This document shows, piece by piece, positions 1 to 8,461 of a stretch of DNA of 64,000 nucleotides. The number at the start of each line of letters is the position of its first letter. Position 1 is the first letter of the stretch. Origin of the DNA: Paenibacillus piscarius (lineage in GTDB: Bacteria; Bacillota; Bacilli; Paenibacillales; Paenibacillaceae); contig NZ_JAIEUI010000008.1 of NCBI RefSeq assembly GCF_022234545.1, positions 62,001-126,000 of the forward strand, in the 5' to 3' direction. A program made the position numbers and the translations under genes. Under the pieces are notes generated by a model. The model did no database searches, was not told where the DNA came from, and saw nothing but the letters and a program-made list of their open reading frames with translations.

Positions 1-475
1 CCAAGTAATGGATGTCCCGGTAGGAAATCCGCAGTTCTCCGCTCTTCAGCTGCACCGGAAGAAAGCCGGTCTGCCCCTGCTGTCTGGTGCGGATCGTCTT
101 ATGAATTGCTCCCGTTAACTTCCGCGTGAAGTCCTCCGGAGCTACAGGCTTCTTGATGAACCCGGACGGACGCAGATCGAACAGCTGCAGATGGTATTCC
201 TCGTGACTGGATATGAAGATCAGCTGTGCCGGATCGTTGGCGTCATCCGCCCGCAGCAGATGCCCTGCTGCAATGCCGTCCAGACCGCCCAGCTCAATAT
301 CCATCAGAATAATATCGAAGCGCTCTCCGTCCTGAAGGGCGCGGGCGAAGCGTTCTCCCGAATAATAGAGCGAGACATCTACAGGCTCGTTTAAGTGTTT
401 TCCCGTTTCCAGAAGAAGGCTTTCTGCCTCCCCGGCTGTACGGGGTTCATCCTCGCATACAGCAATACGAATCAT
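1..475 (-). CDS. LytTR-family response regulator (3' end cut by window edge)
   Basis: The reading frame enters at 475 (ATG, preceded by GGAGGA) and runs off the left edge. The N-terminal part reads as a CheY-like receiver: an acidic pair (CEDE) near residue 8, the phosphoacceptor region DIILMDIEL near residue 57, and a conserved Lys in the FIKKP segment. After about residue 120 the sequence changes to the start of a LytTR DNA-binding domain (SGELRISYRDIHYL). Such AgrA/LytR-type regulators are normally paired with a membrane histidine kinase, probably beyond the left edge. The divergent ABC transporter at 636 could be a target, as is common for bacitracin-type or peptide-sensing systems, but that is inference. 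Confidence 0.9.
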   Translation of the reverse strand, partial: MIRIAVCEDEPRTAGEAESLLLETGKHLNEPVDVSLYYSGERFARALQDGERFDIILMDIELGGLDGIAAGHLLRADDANDPAQLIFISSHEEYHLQLFDLRPSGFIKKPVAPEDFTRKLTGAIHKTIRTRQQGQTGFLPVQLKSGELRISYRDIHYL

Positions 476-635
476 CGCTTCCTCCAGTTTTGCAGTTATC
501 CCTATATTATACAGGGGCTATCCTGAAAACGACATAATCTCCCGTAATTATGACATCTGCGGCAGCGGCTGCGGCAAGGTGTGTTACCGTTAGGCCGTCA
601 GGACGGATTTGAACAAAAGAAGGAGTGTGCTTAGG

Positions 636-1556
636 TTGACGGCAACGGTATTTGAAGCTCAGGGATTAACCAAGAAGTACTCTTCAGGGTATGCCCTGGA
701 CCGGCTCAGTATGAGGATTGAAGCAGGGGATGTATACGGGTTCGTAGGGGAGAACGGGGCAGGCAAAACAACGCTGATGCGAATCATCGGAGGCGTCGTG
801 CATCCGACCGCCGGGATCATGGAATTATTCGGAGCGCAGCACAGGGAGGGATGGATTGCAGCCAGACGCCGGATCGGCTTCCTGATTGAACGGCCTTCCC
901 TCTACCCGCATATGAATGCAATGGAGAACCTGGGCTTCTACAGCCGGGTCTTCGGGATCAGGAAGCAGGGCAGGGAGGCTGAAGTTCTGCGGATCGTAGG
1001 ACTTGAGGATGCCGGACCCAAGAAGATCGAGCAATATTCACTCGGCATGAGGCAGCGGCTGGGGATAGCCGTCGCTCTGCTGAACCGGCCCGATTTCCTG
1101 GTGCTGGACGAGCCGGTGAACGGGCTGGACCCGACGGGAATTGTCGAGATCAGGCGCATCCTGGAGCATCTGGCTCAGGAGCAGGGGGTAACGATGCTCA
1201 TCTCCAGCCATATTCTAAGTGAACTGCAATTATTGGCCGGGAAATACGGCTTCCTCCATCAAGGTAGGCTGATTCAAGAGATTACGGCTGCTGAGCTGCA
1301 GCAGTCTGCGCGGACTGCAATCTGTATTAAGACATCTGATCCGGCAGCGGCAGCGGAAATGCTGAAGCAGGAGCTGCACTGCGGGGATATCCGCATCAAT
1401 GGAGCCGGAGAGATCGAGCTTCCGCGGGATGCAGTGAACCTGGAGCAGCTGATGAAGCTGCTGGTCCAGCGGGGAATCCCGGTGGAAGGCTTGAATCTGA
1501 CTGCACCCAATCTGGAGCAATATTATATGAAGCTGATCGGGGGCAGAGGAAGATGA
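636..1556 (+). CDS. ABC transporter ATP-binding protein
   Basis: This is an ATPase subunit of an ABC-2-type exporter of about 306 residues. Walker A (GENGAGKTT) lies near residues 38-46, the signature (YSLGMRQR) near 134-141 and Walker B with the catalytic Glu (FLVLDEP) near 154-160, followed by the D-loop NGLDP and the switch His in ISSHIL. The start is taken as TTG at 636 because AAGGAG lies about 10 bases upstream; an ATG at 609 is in frame but has no good ribosome site. The stop overlaps the start of the permease gene (ATGA), so the pair is translationally coupled. Substrate is unknown; related pairs next to LytTR regulators export peptides or give resistance to them. Confidence 0.93.
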   Translation: MTATVFEAQGLTKKYSSGYALDRLSMRIEAGDVYGFVGENGAGKTTLMRIIGGVVHPTAGIMELFGAQHREGWIAARRRIGFLIERPSLYPHMNAMENLGFYSRVFGIRKQGREAEVLRIVGLEDAGPKKIEQYSLGMRQRLGIAVALLNRPDFLVLDEPVNGLDPTGIVEIRRILEHLAQEQGVTMLISSHILSELQLLAGKYGFLHQGRLIQEITAAELQQSARTAICIKTSDPAAAAEMLKQELHCGDIRINGAGEIELPRDAVNLEQLMKLLVQRGIPVEGLNLTAPNLEQYYMKLIGGRGR

Positions 1557-2353
1557 AGAGCTTTATGCAGGCGGAGATCTATTTCTTGCGCAAAGACCGG
1601 GCGTTCTGGAGTGTCACAGCCGTGTTCGCGCTCGCCAGTCTCGTGCTTGTCCTTATCATCGGGAGCGGCGGAGGTAGCTATGATATTAGCAGCTACGCCG
1701 GGCCGCTGAAGTCAGCCGCTACGTTCTCCATCCTGTTCTATCTGGTGGTTCCGCTTCATGCCTGCTTCTTCGCCGTGGAGGGATTCGAGCAGGGGTCGGT
1801 GCAGAATATCATTGCTGCCGGCCTCAGCCGGAAGCAATATTTCACCGGAAAATATGTACTTGAGCTGCTTACCGTTCTGGTCTGGCTGCTGGAGTTCTAT
1901 GGATTGTTCTGGCTGTTCTATCTTGGGGCAGCGCTGGTTACCGGAGCGCCGGCAGGTCCTGGCAGCTTCGGCGCCGATCTGGCGGCCGGCATGACCGCAC
2001 TTGGCTTGAATCTGCTCTATCTTGCCGCTTACTGTGCGGCTGTGATGATGCTGGGGTTCCTGCTCCGCAAGCCGTTTGCGGCGGCGGTAGCCGCCTTTTT
2101 CTTCATATTCGGCAACCTGCTGCTCTCCGGCTATCTCAAGGATTCCTCTTCTGCGCTCCTGCGCACCATCTCCGGGCATTCTCTGATGACGCAGATTCTC
2201 ACCTTCTCAGGGCTCTATGTAGAGCATTCACAGGTAATTCTCCTGTCGGGTGCGGGGGACTATGTGCGGGCGGTGCTGATCCCTGCCGTCTGGATTGCCG
2301 CCTGTGTGAGCGCTGCGCTCGTGATTTTGGAGAATGCAGAACTTCATATATAA
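1553..2353 (+). CDS. ABC-2 type permease
   Basis: The product is a 266-residue integral membrane protein with about six hydrophobic segments: near residues 17-37, 60-80, 108-130, 145-170, 175-195 and 238-258. The large extracytoplasmic loop after the first helix and the overall layout match permeases of the lantibiotic/bacitracin-type ABC-2 exporters. It overlaps the ATPase stop codon by four bases and must form the exporter with it. No substrate motif is visible. Confidence 0.85.
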   Translation: MKSFMQAEIYFLRKDRAFWSVTAVFALASLVLVLIIGSGGGSYDISSYAGPLKSAATFSILFYLVVPLHACFFAVEGFEQGSVQNIIAAGLSRKQYFTGKYVLELLTVLVWLLEFYGLFWLFYLGAALVTGAPAGPGSFGADLAAGMTALGLNLLYLAAYCAAVMMLGFLLRKPFAAAVAAFFFIFGNLLLSGYLKDSSSALLRTISGHSLMTQILTFSGLYVEHSQVILLSGAGDYVRAVLIPAVWIAACVSAALVILENAELHI

Positions 2354-2386
2354 TAGGATAAAAGTGTGCGGGGAGGCGGCTAAAAG

Positions 2387-3364
2387 TTGGCTGAAGAATC
2401 AAAGCTTGCGCTGGCGACCTTCGCCGGGGGCTGCTTCTGGTGTATGGTGAAGCCGTTCGATGAGCTGCCCGGCATTGAATCCGTGGTTTCGGGGTATACA
2501 GGCGGACATACAGAGCATCCGACCTATGCCGAGGTAGGGACGGAAACCACCGGGCACCGCGAGGCAGTGCAGATCGTCTATAACCCGGAGCTGTTCCCCT
2601 ATGAGCGGCTGCTCGACATCTATTGGCAGCTCATTGATCCAACCGATAACGGCGGGCAATTCATGGACCGGGGGCATTCTTACTCGCCGGCGATTTATGT
2701 TCATAATGATGGGCAGCGGAGAGAGGCCGAGCAGTCGAAGGAGAAGCTGAAGGCCAGCAAACGGTTCAAAGCGCCGATTGTGACCGAGATTCTGCCGGCA
2801 GCACTGTTCTACCCGGCGGAGACGGAGCATCAGCACTATTACCGGACGCATCCGCTGGATTACAAGCTGTACCAGAAAGGCTCGGGCCGGGACGATTTCA
2901 CGGCGCTCCACTGGAACAGCCGTAAGGACCAGCAACGGCTGCGGGAGCAGCTCACGGAGCTGCAGTATGAGGTCACTCAGAACAAAGGCATGGAGCCTCC
3001 ATTCCAGAATGCGTATTGGGACCACTACGAAGCTGGGATTTACACGGATATCATCAGCGGAGATCCGCTGTTCAGCTCGGCGGACAAGTTCGACTCCGGT
3101 ACAGGCTGGCCCAGCTTCACCCGGCCCGTGGAGGAAGGGCTGGTCCGGCGGGAGGCCGATTATGGCGGCGGGCAGGTGCGCACCGTGCTGCGCAGCAGAT
3201 TAAGCGGAGCCTATCTGGGGTATGTAAGCTATGACGGCCCGGACCAAGCGAAGCCCTACCATCTGATTAATTCTGCTGCATTGCAGTTTATCCCCGAGGG
3301 TGAGCTTGAGCGCAGCGGGCTGGGACGGTATCTGCGGCGGCTTGAGCGCGGAGCTGGAGAGTAG
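2387..3364 (+). CDS. msrA: MsrA-MsrB fusion with catalytically empty MsrB half
   Basis: The start is TTG at 2387 behind GGGGAGG. Residues 10-165 are a peptide methionine (S)-S-oxide reductase domain with the catalytic GCFWC at 15-19 and the GYTGG and TGHREAV segments. Residues 205-315 are recognisably MsrB (FSSADKFDSGTGWPSF, INSAALQFIP). The MsrB catalytic Cys of the RYCINSA motif is Leu here (PYHLINSA, near 290-296), and the two His of the HLGHVF motif are Tyr (YLGYVS, near 276-281). The only cysteines in the protein are the two in the MsrA motif, so the MsrB half cannot use Cys chemistry. The MsrA half appears intact. The MsrB half may be structural or decaying. Confidence 0.9.
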   Translation: MAEESKLALATFAGGCFWCMVKPFDELPGIESVVSGYTGGHTEHPTYAEVGTETTGHREAVQIVYNPELFPYERLLDIYWQLIDPTDNGGQFMDRGHSYSPAIYVHNDGQRREAEQSKEKLKASKRFKAPIVTEILPAALFYPAETEHQHYYRTHPLDYKLYQKGSGRDDFTALHWNSRKDQQRLREQLTELQYEVTQNKGMEPPFQNAYWDHYEAGIYTDIISGDPLFSSADKFDSGTGWPSFTRPVEEGLVRREADYGGGQVRTVLRSRLSGAYLGYVSYDGPDQAKPYHLINSAALQFIPEGELERSGLGRYLRRLERGAGE

Positions 3365-3447
3365 AACCCACACAAGCTTGGTCATATTTAAGGCTGCCGG
3401 GTGCATATGCTTGATCTATAGTCCTGTCTACAAAAGGGGTTGAAGAT

Positions 3448-4179
3448 TTGGCAGCTGCACTTCTAGGCAGTTTTTGTTCTGCAATGGCCACCGTGCTGGG
3501 TGTAATTCCGATTCTGTTCGTCAAGCGGCTGTCCGAGCTGTGGAAGGATGTACTGGTGGCTTTTACCGCCGGAATCATGGTCTCGGCCAGTACCTTCGGG
3601 CTGATGCCGCAGGCGCTCAGGGAGTCGGGCATGATAGCGCTGACCCTTGGGCTCGTTACCGGCGTGTTGCTGCTGGATCTGATTGAGAGCCATATTCCGC
3701 ATATTGATGTCGAGAACAAGCCCGGCCTCAGCAATCTGGATTCCAAGGCGCTGCTTGTCATGATTGCGCTGTTCATCCACAACATACCGGAAGGGCTCAG
3801 CACAGGCTTCAGCTATGCCAGTGAGCAGACAAGCCTCGGCCCCATGGTGGCGATTGCCATCGGCGCGCAGAATATGCCGGAGGGATTAATTCTGGCCGTC
3901 TTCCTGATGAATGCCCGCGCCACCCGGCGCAAAGCTCTGATCATCGCGGCCCTGACCGGCCTGATGGAGATGGTATCGGCCGTCATCGGGTATTTCACCG
4001 CCAGCTATGTGCAGAATGTGGTCGGATACGGACTGGCTTTCGCTGCCGGAGCGATGCTCTTCATTGTGTATAAGGAGCTGATCCCGGAGAGCCATGGACA
4101 CGGCTATGAACGGCCTTCGACGTATTCGTTCATCTTCGGGCTGCTGGCGATGGTGTATATTACATTGTTTTTTGGATAA
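3448..4179 (+). CDS. ZIP family divalent metal transporter
   Basis: The product is a 243-residue membrane protein with about eight hydrophobic segments. The ZIP metal-site motifs are both present: HNIPEGLSTGF (near residue 111) in helix 4 and QNMPEGL (near 142) in helix 5, with a His-rich cytoplasmic loop (ESHIPHIDVE) between helices 3 and 4. It resembles the ZupT/GufA branch that imports zinc, manganese or iron. The start is TTG at 3448 with a weak AAAGGGG upstream. It stands 84 bases after the msr gene on the same strand, so co-transcription is possible. The exact metal cannot be told from sequence. Confidence 0.9.
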   Translation: MAAALLGSFCSAMATVLGVIPILFVKRLSELWKDVLVAFTAGIMVSASTFGLMPQALRESGMIALTLGLVTGVLLLDLIESHIPHIDVENKPGLSNLDSKALLVMIALFIHNIPEGLSTGFSYASEQTSLGPMVAIAIGAQNMPEGLILAVFLMNARATRRKALIIAALTGLMEMVSAVIGYFTASYVQNVVGYGLAFAAGAMLFIVYKELIPESHGHGYERPSTYSFIFGLLAMVYITLFFG

Positions 4180-4231
4180 TTGGATAGTGTGGTGTGGGAT
4201 GGACCCCATAAGGATAAGGAGTGGTGACAGG

Positions 4232-4531
4232 ATGGTTAGACTCGAATGGCAAGCTGTATTATCCTTCGTCTTATTAATTGCTTCATACCTCTGCTTGTAC
4301 GCTGCTATTCATAAGCGGACGGCCTTCGCCCGCTACAGCATGACGGTTCTCTTCATCGCAAGCTCAGCGCCGCTTGCGGTGATGCTGATTCTGGAGAGCC
4401 AGAGGGAAGCGCTGGATGCCAATATCGGCCTGGGCATGGCGTTCCTGCTGACCTGGTTCATTACGGCAGTGGTATTTGTGGCTGCATTGATTACGTGGGT
4501 AGTTAAAGCAAGGAAACGCACTCACAGGTAG
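4232..4531 (+). CDS. Small membrane protein of unknown function
   Basis: This 99-residue protein has three hydrophobic segments, near residues 8-25, 36-54 and 66-90, and ends in a basic tail (KARKRTHR). The ATG at 4232 follows AAGGAG by about ten bases. An in-frame extension upstream overlaps the ZIP gene but lacks a ribosome site. It lies 52 bases after the ZIP transporter and may be co-transcribed with it. I do not recognise the family. Confidence 0.7.
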   Translation: MVRLEWQAVLSFVLLIASYLCLYAAIHKRTAFARYSMTVLFIASSAPLAVMLILESQREALDANIGLGMAFLLTWFITAVVFVAALITWVVKARKRTHR

Positions 4532-4556
4532 AACATAAGAAGCTAAGCCAAAAATA

Positions 4557-4603
4557 AGAAGCTGTCCAGAGACTGTAACGCCTACAGTTTCCAGACAGCT
4601 TCT
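4557..4603 (-). terminator. Bidirectional hairpin terminator
   Basis: Arms AGAAGCTGTC (4557-4566) and GACAGCTTCT (4594-4603) enclose a second pairing of ACTGT with ACAGT. On the minus strand the stem is followed by a T-rich stretch (read from the A-run near 4550-4556), so it best serves the minus-strand aldo/keto reductase. It can also stop readthrough from the plus-strand gene ending at 4531. Confidence 0.75.
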
Positions 4604-4624
4604 TCTGTTAACCGTAAGGCGGCT

Positions 4625-5536
4625 CTACACGTGCAGGGTATACCGGTTGGCCTTGCTGTTCGCCCGTACCGCGGCAGCCTCTTGCGCAGAGAGCGGCGGC
4701 GAGCCGGCTGCCGCTATATTCTGCCGCAACTGCTCCAGGCTGCTCGCCCCCGGAATCACGGCAGCAACGGCCGGATCAGCCAGCGGATATTGCAGCGCCG
4801 TCTGCGTCAGTGTCCGGGTGAGGGGGGGCTGGCTCATCAGCTGCTCATGGAGCGCCATGAGCTCGGCCTCCGTATAGTCCAGATAAGAAGCCCGCTGAGC
4901 CTTGCTGCGGCCATGATCGGTCAGAATGCCGCTGGCCAGCGGCCCCCGGGCAATCAGGCTGATCCCTTCGCGGGCCAGCAGCGGAAGTACAGTCTCCTCC
5001 GGGCGCCGGTCTAGAATGCTATACTGGCTCATCACGCTGACGATGCCGGAGCGCTGTACATATTCGCGGATTACATTCGGCCGGATGGAAGAGATGCCGT
5101 AATACCGGATGACCCCCTCCTGCTTCAGCTCCTCGAAGGCCTCTATGGTCTCATCGATATTGTCCTCCAGTGTTCCTCCGTGCAGCTGATACAGATCGAT
5201 ATAATCGGTCTGCAGCCTGCGCAGACTCTCCTTCACCGCCGAGCGGATGTAGGCCTTGGACGCATCCCACACCCAGCCCTCCCGGCCGGGAACTCTGCGG
5301 TTGCCCACCTTGGTGGCCAGAATAACCTCTGACCGGCGGTCCCGGATGGCCTTGCCGATGATCTCCTCATTACGCCCTTCATCGTAGAGATCGGCGGTGT
5401 CCAGGAAGTTAATTCCCTGCTCCAGCGCCTCATGAATAATGGCAGCAGCCCGCGCTTCCTCGGTTCCCAGCGACATGCAGCCGAGGCCCATGGCACTTAC
5501 ATGTAAATCGGATGATCCCAAACGGTTGGTCTTCAT
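4625..5536 (-). CDS. Aldo/keto reductase
   Basis: This 303-residue NADPH-dependent oxidoreductase has the AKR barrel tetrad in order: Asp in FLDTADLYDEG with Tyr in the same motif, Lys in ILATKVG, and His in DLYQLHGG. The C-terminal nucleotide-binding segment VIPGASSLEQL is also clear. The start is ATG at 5536 after AGGAGATTATCCG; a longer frame upstream lacks a ribosome site. It lies downstream of a second reductase on the same strand but is separated from it by a terminator. The substrate is unknown. Confidence 0.92.
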   Translation of the reverse strand: MKTNRLGSSDLHVSAMGLGCMSLGTEEARAAAIIHEALEQGINFLDTADLYDEGRNEEIIGKAIRDRRSEVILATKVGNRRVPGREGWVWDASKAYIRSAVKESLRRLQTDYIDLYQLHGGTLEDNIDETIEAFEELKQEGVIRYYGISSIRPNVIREYVQRSGIVSVMSQYSILDRRPEETVLPLLAREGISLIARGPLASGILTDHGRSKAQRASYLDYTEAELMALHEQLMSQPPLTRTLTQTALQYPLADPAVAAVIPGASSLEQLRQNIAAAGSPPLSAQEAAAVRANSKANRYTLHV

Positions 5537-5631
5537 CGGATAATCTCCTCTCGTGACAATAGTGTGTCTATTATAGCATTCGGCTGGTCCGGAGGCACTT
5601 TGCAGCGGAAGAGTCCGACTCTCTGGACGCA

Positions 5632-5685
5632 AAAACAGCAATCCTGCCCACCCTCCAAGTTGAGAAGGGATGGGCAGAATTGCTG
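5632..5685 (-). terminator. Rho-independent terminator
   Basis: Arms CAGCAATCCTGCCCACCC and GGGATGGGCAGAATTGCTG pair over about 17 positions with small mismatches. On the minus strand a run of five T follows (AAAAA at 5632-5636 on the plus strand). It ends the transcript of the reductase gene at 5722-6711. Confidence 0.85.
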
Positions 5686-5721
5686 TCATCGTCGAGTCGG
5701 TCTCTGACCGGACTAGGCTAT

Positions 5722-6711
5722 TTAGCCGCGCAGAATGCTCTCAATCTGCTCCAGCTCTTCGGTGCTCAGCTCCGGTGCATTCAGCGAAGCCACCGCATCC
5801 TCGATCTGGCTGACTTTGCTTGCGCCGATCAGGGCAGAGGTGACCTTGCCGCCGCGCAGCACCCAGGACAAGGCGAGCTGCGACATCTTCTGACCGCGCG
5901 CAGCCGCGATCTCGTTCAGCTTGCCGACCTTGGCCAGCACCTCAGGCGTAAGCTCCTTCTCGGAGAGGAACACGCTGGGTCCGGCTGCACGGGAATCGGA
6001 GGCGATGCCGTTCAGGTAACGGTCGGTGAGGATACCCTTCTGCAGCGGGGAGAAGGCAATGGTGCCGATACCTTCCTCTTCAAGCACATCCTGCAGCCCG
6101 TCCTCGATCCAGCGCGACATCATCGAATAGTTCGGCTGGTGGATCAGGCATGGCGTGCCCAGGCGGCGGAGAATCTGCGCTGCTTCACGCGCTTCCTCCG
6201 GCTTGTAGTTCGAGAGGCCGACATACAGCGCCTTGCCCTGGCGGACCAGGAAATCAAGGGCGGACATCGTCTCTTCCAGCGGTGTGTTCGGGTCCGGGCG
6301 GTGATGGTAGAAGATATCGACATAATCCAGCCCCATCCGCTTCAGGCTCTGGTCCAGACTGGAGACCAGATACTTCCTGGAGCCCCATTCGCCGTAAGGT
6401 CCTGGCCACATATAATATCCGGCCTTGCTGGAGATGATCAGCTCATCACGGTAAGGCGCGAGGTCCGTCTTCAGCATCCGGCCGAAGCTCTCTTCCGCAG
6501 AGCCTGCCGGCGGGCCGTAGTTATTGGCCAGGTCGAAGTGGGTAATCCCCAGGTCAAAGGCCCGGCGCACCATGGCGCGGCCGTTCTCATACACATCATT
6601 GCCGCCGAAGTTATGCCACAGCCCAAGGGAGATGGCCGGGAGCAGCAGTCCGCTGCGTCCGGTGCGGTTATATTTCATCGAGTCATAGCGTTCAGGGTTA
6701 GCGATATACAT
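5722..6711 (-). CDS. Aldo/keto reductase, YghZ/GAP-reductase type
   Basis: This 329-residue protein begins MYIANPERYDSMKYN and continues with SGLLLPAISLGLWHNFG, which closely follows Escherichia coli YghZ (L-glyceraldehyde 3-phosphate reductase), a Kv-beta-like AKR. The tetrad is present: Asp in THFDLANNYGPP with Tyr, Lys in ISSKAGY, and His in IFYHHRPD. ATG at 6711 follows AGGAGG. An AraC-type regulator ends 93 bases upstream on the same strand and may control it. In E. coli such enzymes act in methylglyoxal or L-GAP detoxification. Confidence 0.92.
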   Translation of the reverse strand: MYIANPERYDSMKYNRTGRSGLLLPAISLGLWHNFGGNDVYENGRAMVRRAFDLGITHFDLANNYGPPAGSAEESFGRMLKTDLAPYRDELIISSKAGYYMWPGPYGEWGSRKYLVSSLDQSLKRMGLDYVDIFYHHRPDPNTPLEETMSALDFLVRQGKALYVGLSNYKPEEAREAAQILRRLGTPCLIHQPNYSMMSRWIEDGLQDVLEEEGIGTIAFSPLQKGILTDRYLNGIASDSRAAGPSVFLSEKELTPEVLAKVGKLNEIAAARGQKMSQLALSWVLRGGKVTSALIGASKVSQIEDAVASLNAPELSTEELEQIESILRG

Positions 6712-6804
6712 TCTGGATTCCTCCTAAGTTTGAGTTATGCAGACTTAATCCTCCCTAATTGTAGCGGATAAACGCTTTCAATCGTATGTCAGCATGGATG
6801 AATT

Positions 6805-7647
6805 TTATAGCACAATGTCCGTATCTGCATGGCGTAGCCGGTATTCTTTGGGGGAGCAGCCCTTCACCTTCTTGAACATCCGGGAAAAGAGCAGCGCATC
6901 CTGATACCCCACCGATTGCGAGATCTCCCCTATGGTGCAGCCCGTCTCGGTCAGCAGCTCGCAGGCCTTGGACATTCGGAATTGGAGCAGATATTGCTGC
7001 GGAGGCATACCGACCGTCCGCTTGAACAGCGCCGACATATATTTGCGGTCCAGCTTCAAGGATGCGGACAGGCTCTCCATCGTCACATTCTCGGCGTAAT
7101 GGGCTTGAAGATAATGCAGGCACTGCTCAACATAGACGCTTCTGCTGCGCGGAGCCGGGCTGCCGGCAGCCGGGACCGTGTGCAGCAGGAGGGAGAAGAA
7201 CTCATAGAGCATCACCTTCAGCGGCAGATCCAGCCGCTCCCCGCTGCTCCCCGTTTCAGATAACCTGGCAGACAGCGAGGGCATCAGCTCCTGATCCATC
7301 GGGAACACCGGCTGCTCCGGGGTAAGCGAAGTCCGTGATAACAGATAGGCCGCCTCCTCCCCGGTAAAAGCAATCCAGGAATACAGCCAAGGGTCATCCT
7401 GGTCTGCGGCATAATGTGTCACCACATGAGGGTAAGTGAGGAAGGCTTGTCCGGCGCCCAGTGTATGGGTGGCTTCCCCGACGGTTACCCGGCCGGTTCC
7501 GGCATGAATGAAGTGGATTTTGTACAGGCTTCGCACCCCGGGTCCGAACGAATGGCCTGGTACACACTGCTCCTTGCCCCAGTAATGCAGATACAAGTCA
7601 GGATTGGCCCGGTGGGGGCGGTGGGCGTTGTATTTGAATACAGTCAT
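6805..7647 (-). CDS. AraC-family transcriptional regulator with cupin-like sensor
   Basis: The protein has about 280 residues. Residues 20-130 form an AraC N-terminal ligand-binding beta barrel (FIHAGTGRVTVGEA, GQAFLTYP). Residues 180-275 hold two helix-turn-helix motifs; the second carries the family signature IGEISQSVGYQDALLFSRMFKKVKG. ATG at 7647 is preceded by GAGG. This arrangement is typical of sugar-responsive activators. The nearest likely target is the YghZ-type reductase just downstream on the same strand. Confidence 0.88.
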   Translation of the reverse strand: MTVFKYNAHRPHRANPDLYLHYWGKEQCVPGHSFGPGVRSLYKIHFIHAGTGRVTVGEATHTLGAGQAFLTYPHVVTHYAADQDDPWLYSWIAFTGEEAAYLLSRTSLTPEQPVFPMDQELMPSLSARLSETGSSGERLDLPLKVMLYEFFSLLLHTVPAAGSPAPRSRSVYVEQCLHYLQAHYAENVTMESLSASLKLDRKYMSALFKRTVGMPPQQYLLQFRMSKACELLTETGCTIGEISQSVGYQDALLFSRMFKKVKGCSPKEYRLRHADTDIVL

Positions 7648-7821
7648 GCTTGCAGCCTCATTTCCTGAAGGATAAGGGTACTCCGTAATGAACGCACATA
7701 CTTCCATTATACCGCAGAAGGGGCAAGGCCGGTTAACCGCAAATAGTCCCAGCCCGGGGAGGGGAGGGACCAGGAGTATGCAGGCTGAATGCAAGCCGGA
7801 TAAGGATTCCTAGGGTCAGGG

Positions 7822-8133
7822 TCAGGCCTCCATTTTGAGCATCACAAGCTCTTCTACCGGCTGCCCGTTCACCAGATGCTCCTCCACAATCCGTGCTACA
7901 TCGTCCACTGTTACATTGTAATACCAGATCCCGTCAGGATACACGATGACAAAAGGCCCGTTGCCGCATAAGCCGAGACAGCTGGTTTTGTTGATTTTGA
8001 CTGTCTTGTTGATGCCCTGCTCGACCATCTGTTCCTTGAATTCCTGCATGACCTCCTCTACCTCCTGGTTATTGCAGTGCTCGCTGCAGCAGAAGAGCAG
8101 ATGCTTCTTCAGTACCTTCAGACGCATATTCAT
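7822..8133 (-). CDS. Thioredoxin-like (2Fe-2S) ferredoxin
   Basis: This 103-residue protein has the cysteine pattern of thioredoxin-fold 2Fe-2S ferredoxins (Shethna / NuoE-like): CCSEHC near residues 15-20 and SCLGLCGNGPFVIVYPDG near 51-68. The C-terminal half (YYNVTVDDVARIVEEHL) matches the family helix that packs on the cluster. These stand-alone proteins are thought to carry electrons, but partners are not conserved. Nothing nearby points to a specific redox enzyme. ATG at 8133 follows GGGGGAA. Confidence 0.88.
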   Translation of the reverse strand: MNMRLKVLKKHLLFCCSEHCNNQEVEEVMQEFKEQMVEQGINKTVKINKTSCLGLCGNGPFVIVYPDGIWYYNVTVDDVARIVEEHLVNGQPVEELVMLKMEA

Positions 8134-8318
8134 CGCGGTTCCCCCTGATTTGAATTAGAATGGTGTACCAGTCTTACGAGGAGTATAGCTCCTTTTGGGC
8201 GGCGCGGTAATGCGGCTGGCGCATTGTTCCCAAAGGCTTAATAACTGCCGTCACGCGGGGAATTCTGCGTCATTTAACCTGCCCTTCAATCTCTGAATGT
8301 GAGCAAAATGTGTCTGTA

Positions 8319-8352
8319 CCGCAAATTTCCTGTTTCAGAAATTAATTTGCGG
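8319..8352. repeat. Inverted repeat in intergenic region
   Basis: The 328-base gap between the divergent genes at 8133 and 8462 holds one clear structure: CCGCAAATT (8319-8327) and AATTTGCGG (8344-8352), a perfect 9-bp inverted repeat with some inner pairing. No T-run follows on either strand, so a terminator is unlikely. It may be an operator. The rest of the gap shows nothing I can name. Confidence 0.5.
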
Positions 8353-8461
8353 AACCGCGATAAAGTTGGGGATTAGGCAGTTTCGCAGAGGGCTGTGTGG
8401 TTAAGTAAGGGGTGTGAAAGTTAAAGCGTAACTACAAAACAGCTACCAGGAGGGAATCGTT

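Noticed and set aside
5680..6771. A 363-codon plus-strand frame opposite the second aldo/keto reductase
   Set aside because: Antisense shadow; the minus-strand protein has full family motifs.
8380..8461. SigB-type promoter before the YflT-like gene
   Set aside because: GGTTAA and GGGTGT-like words are present but far too close together.
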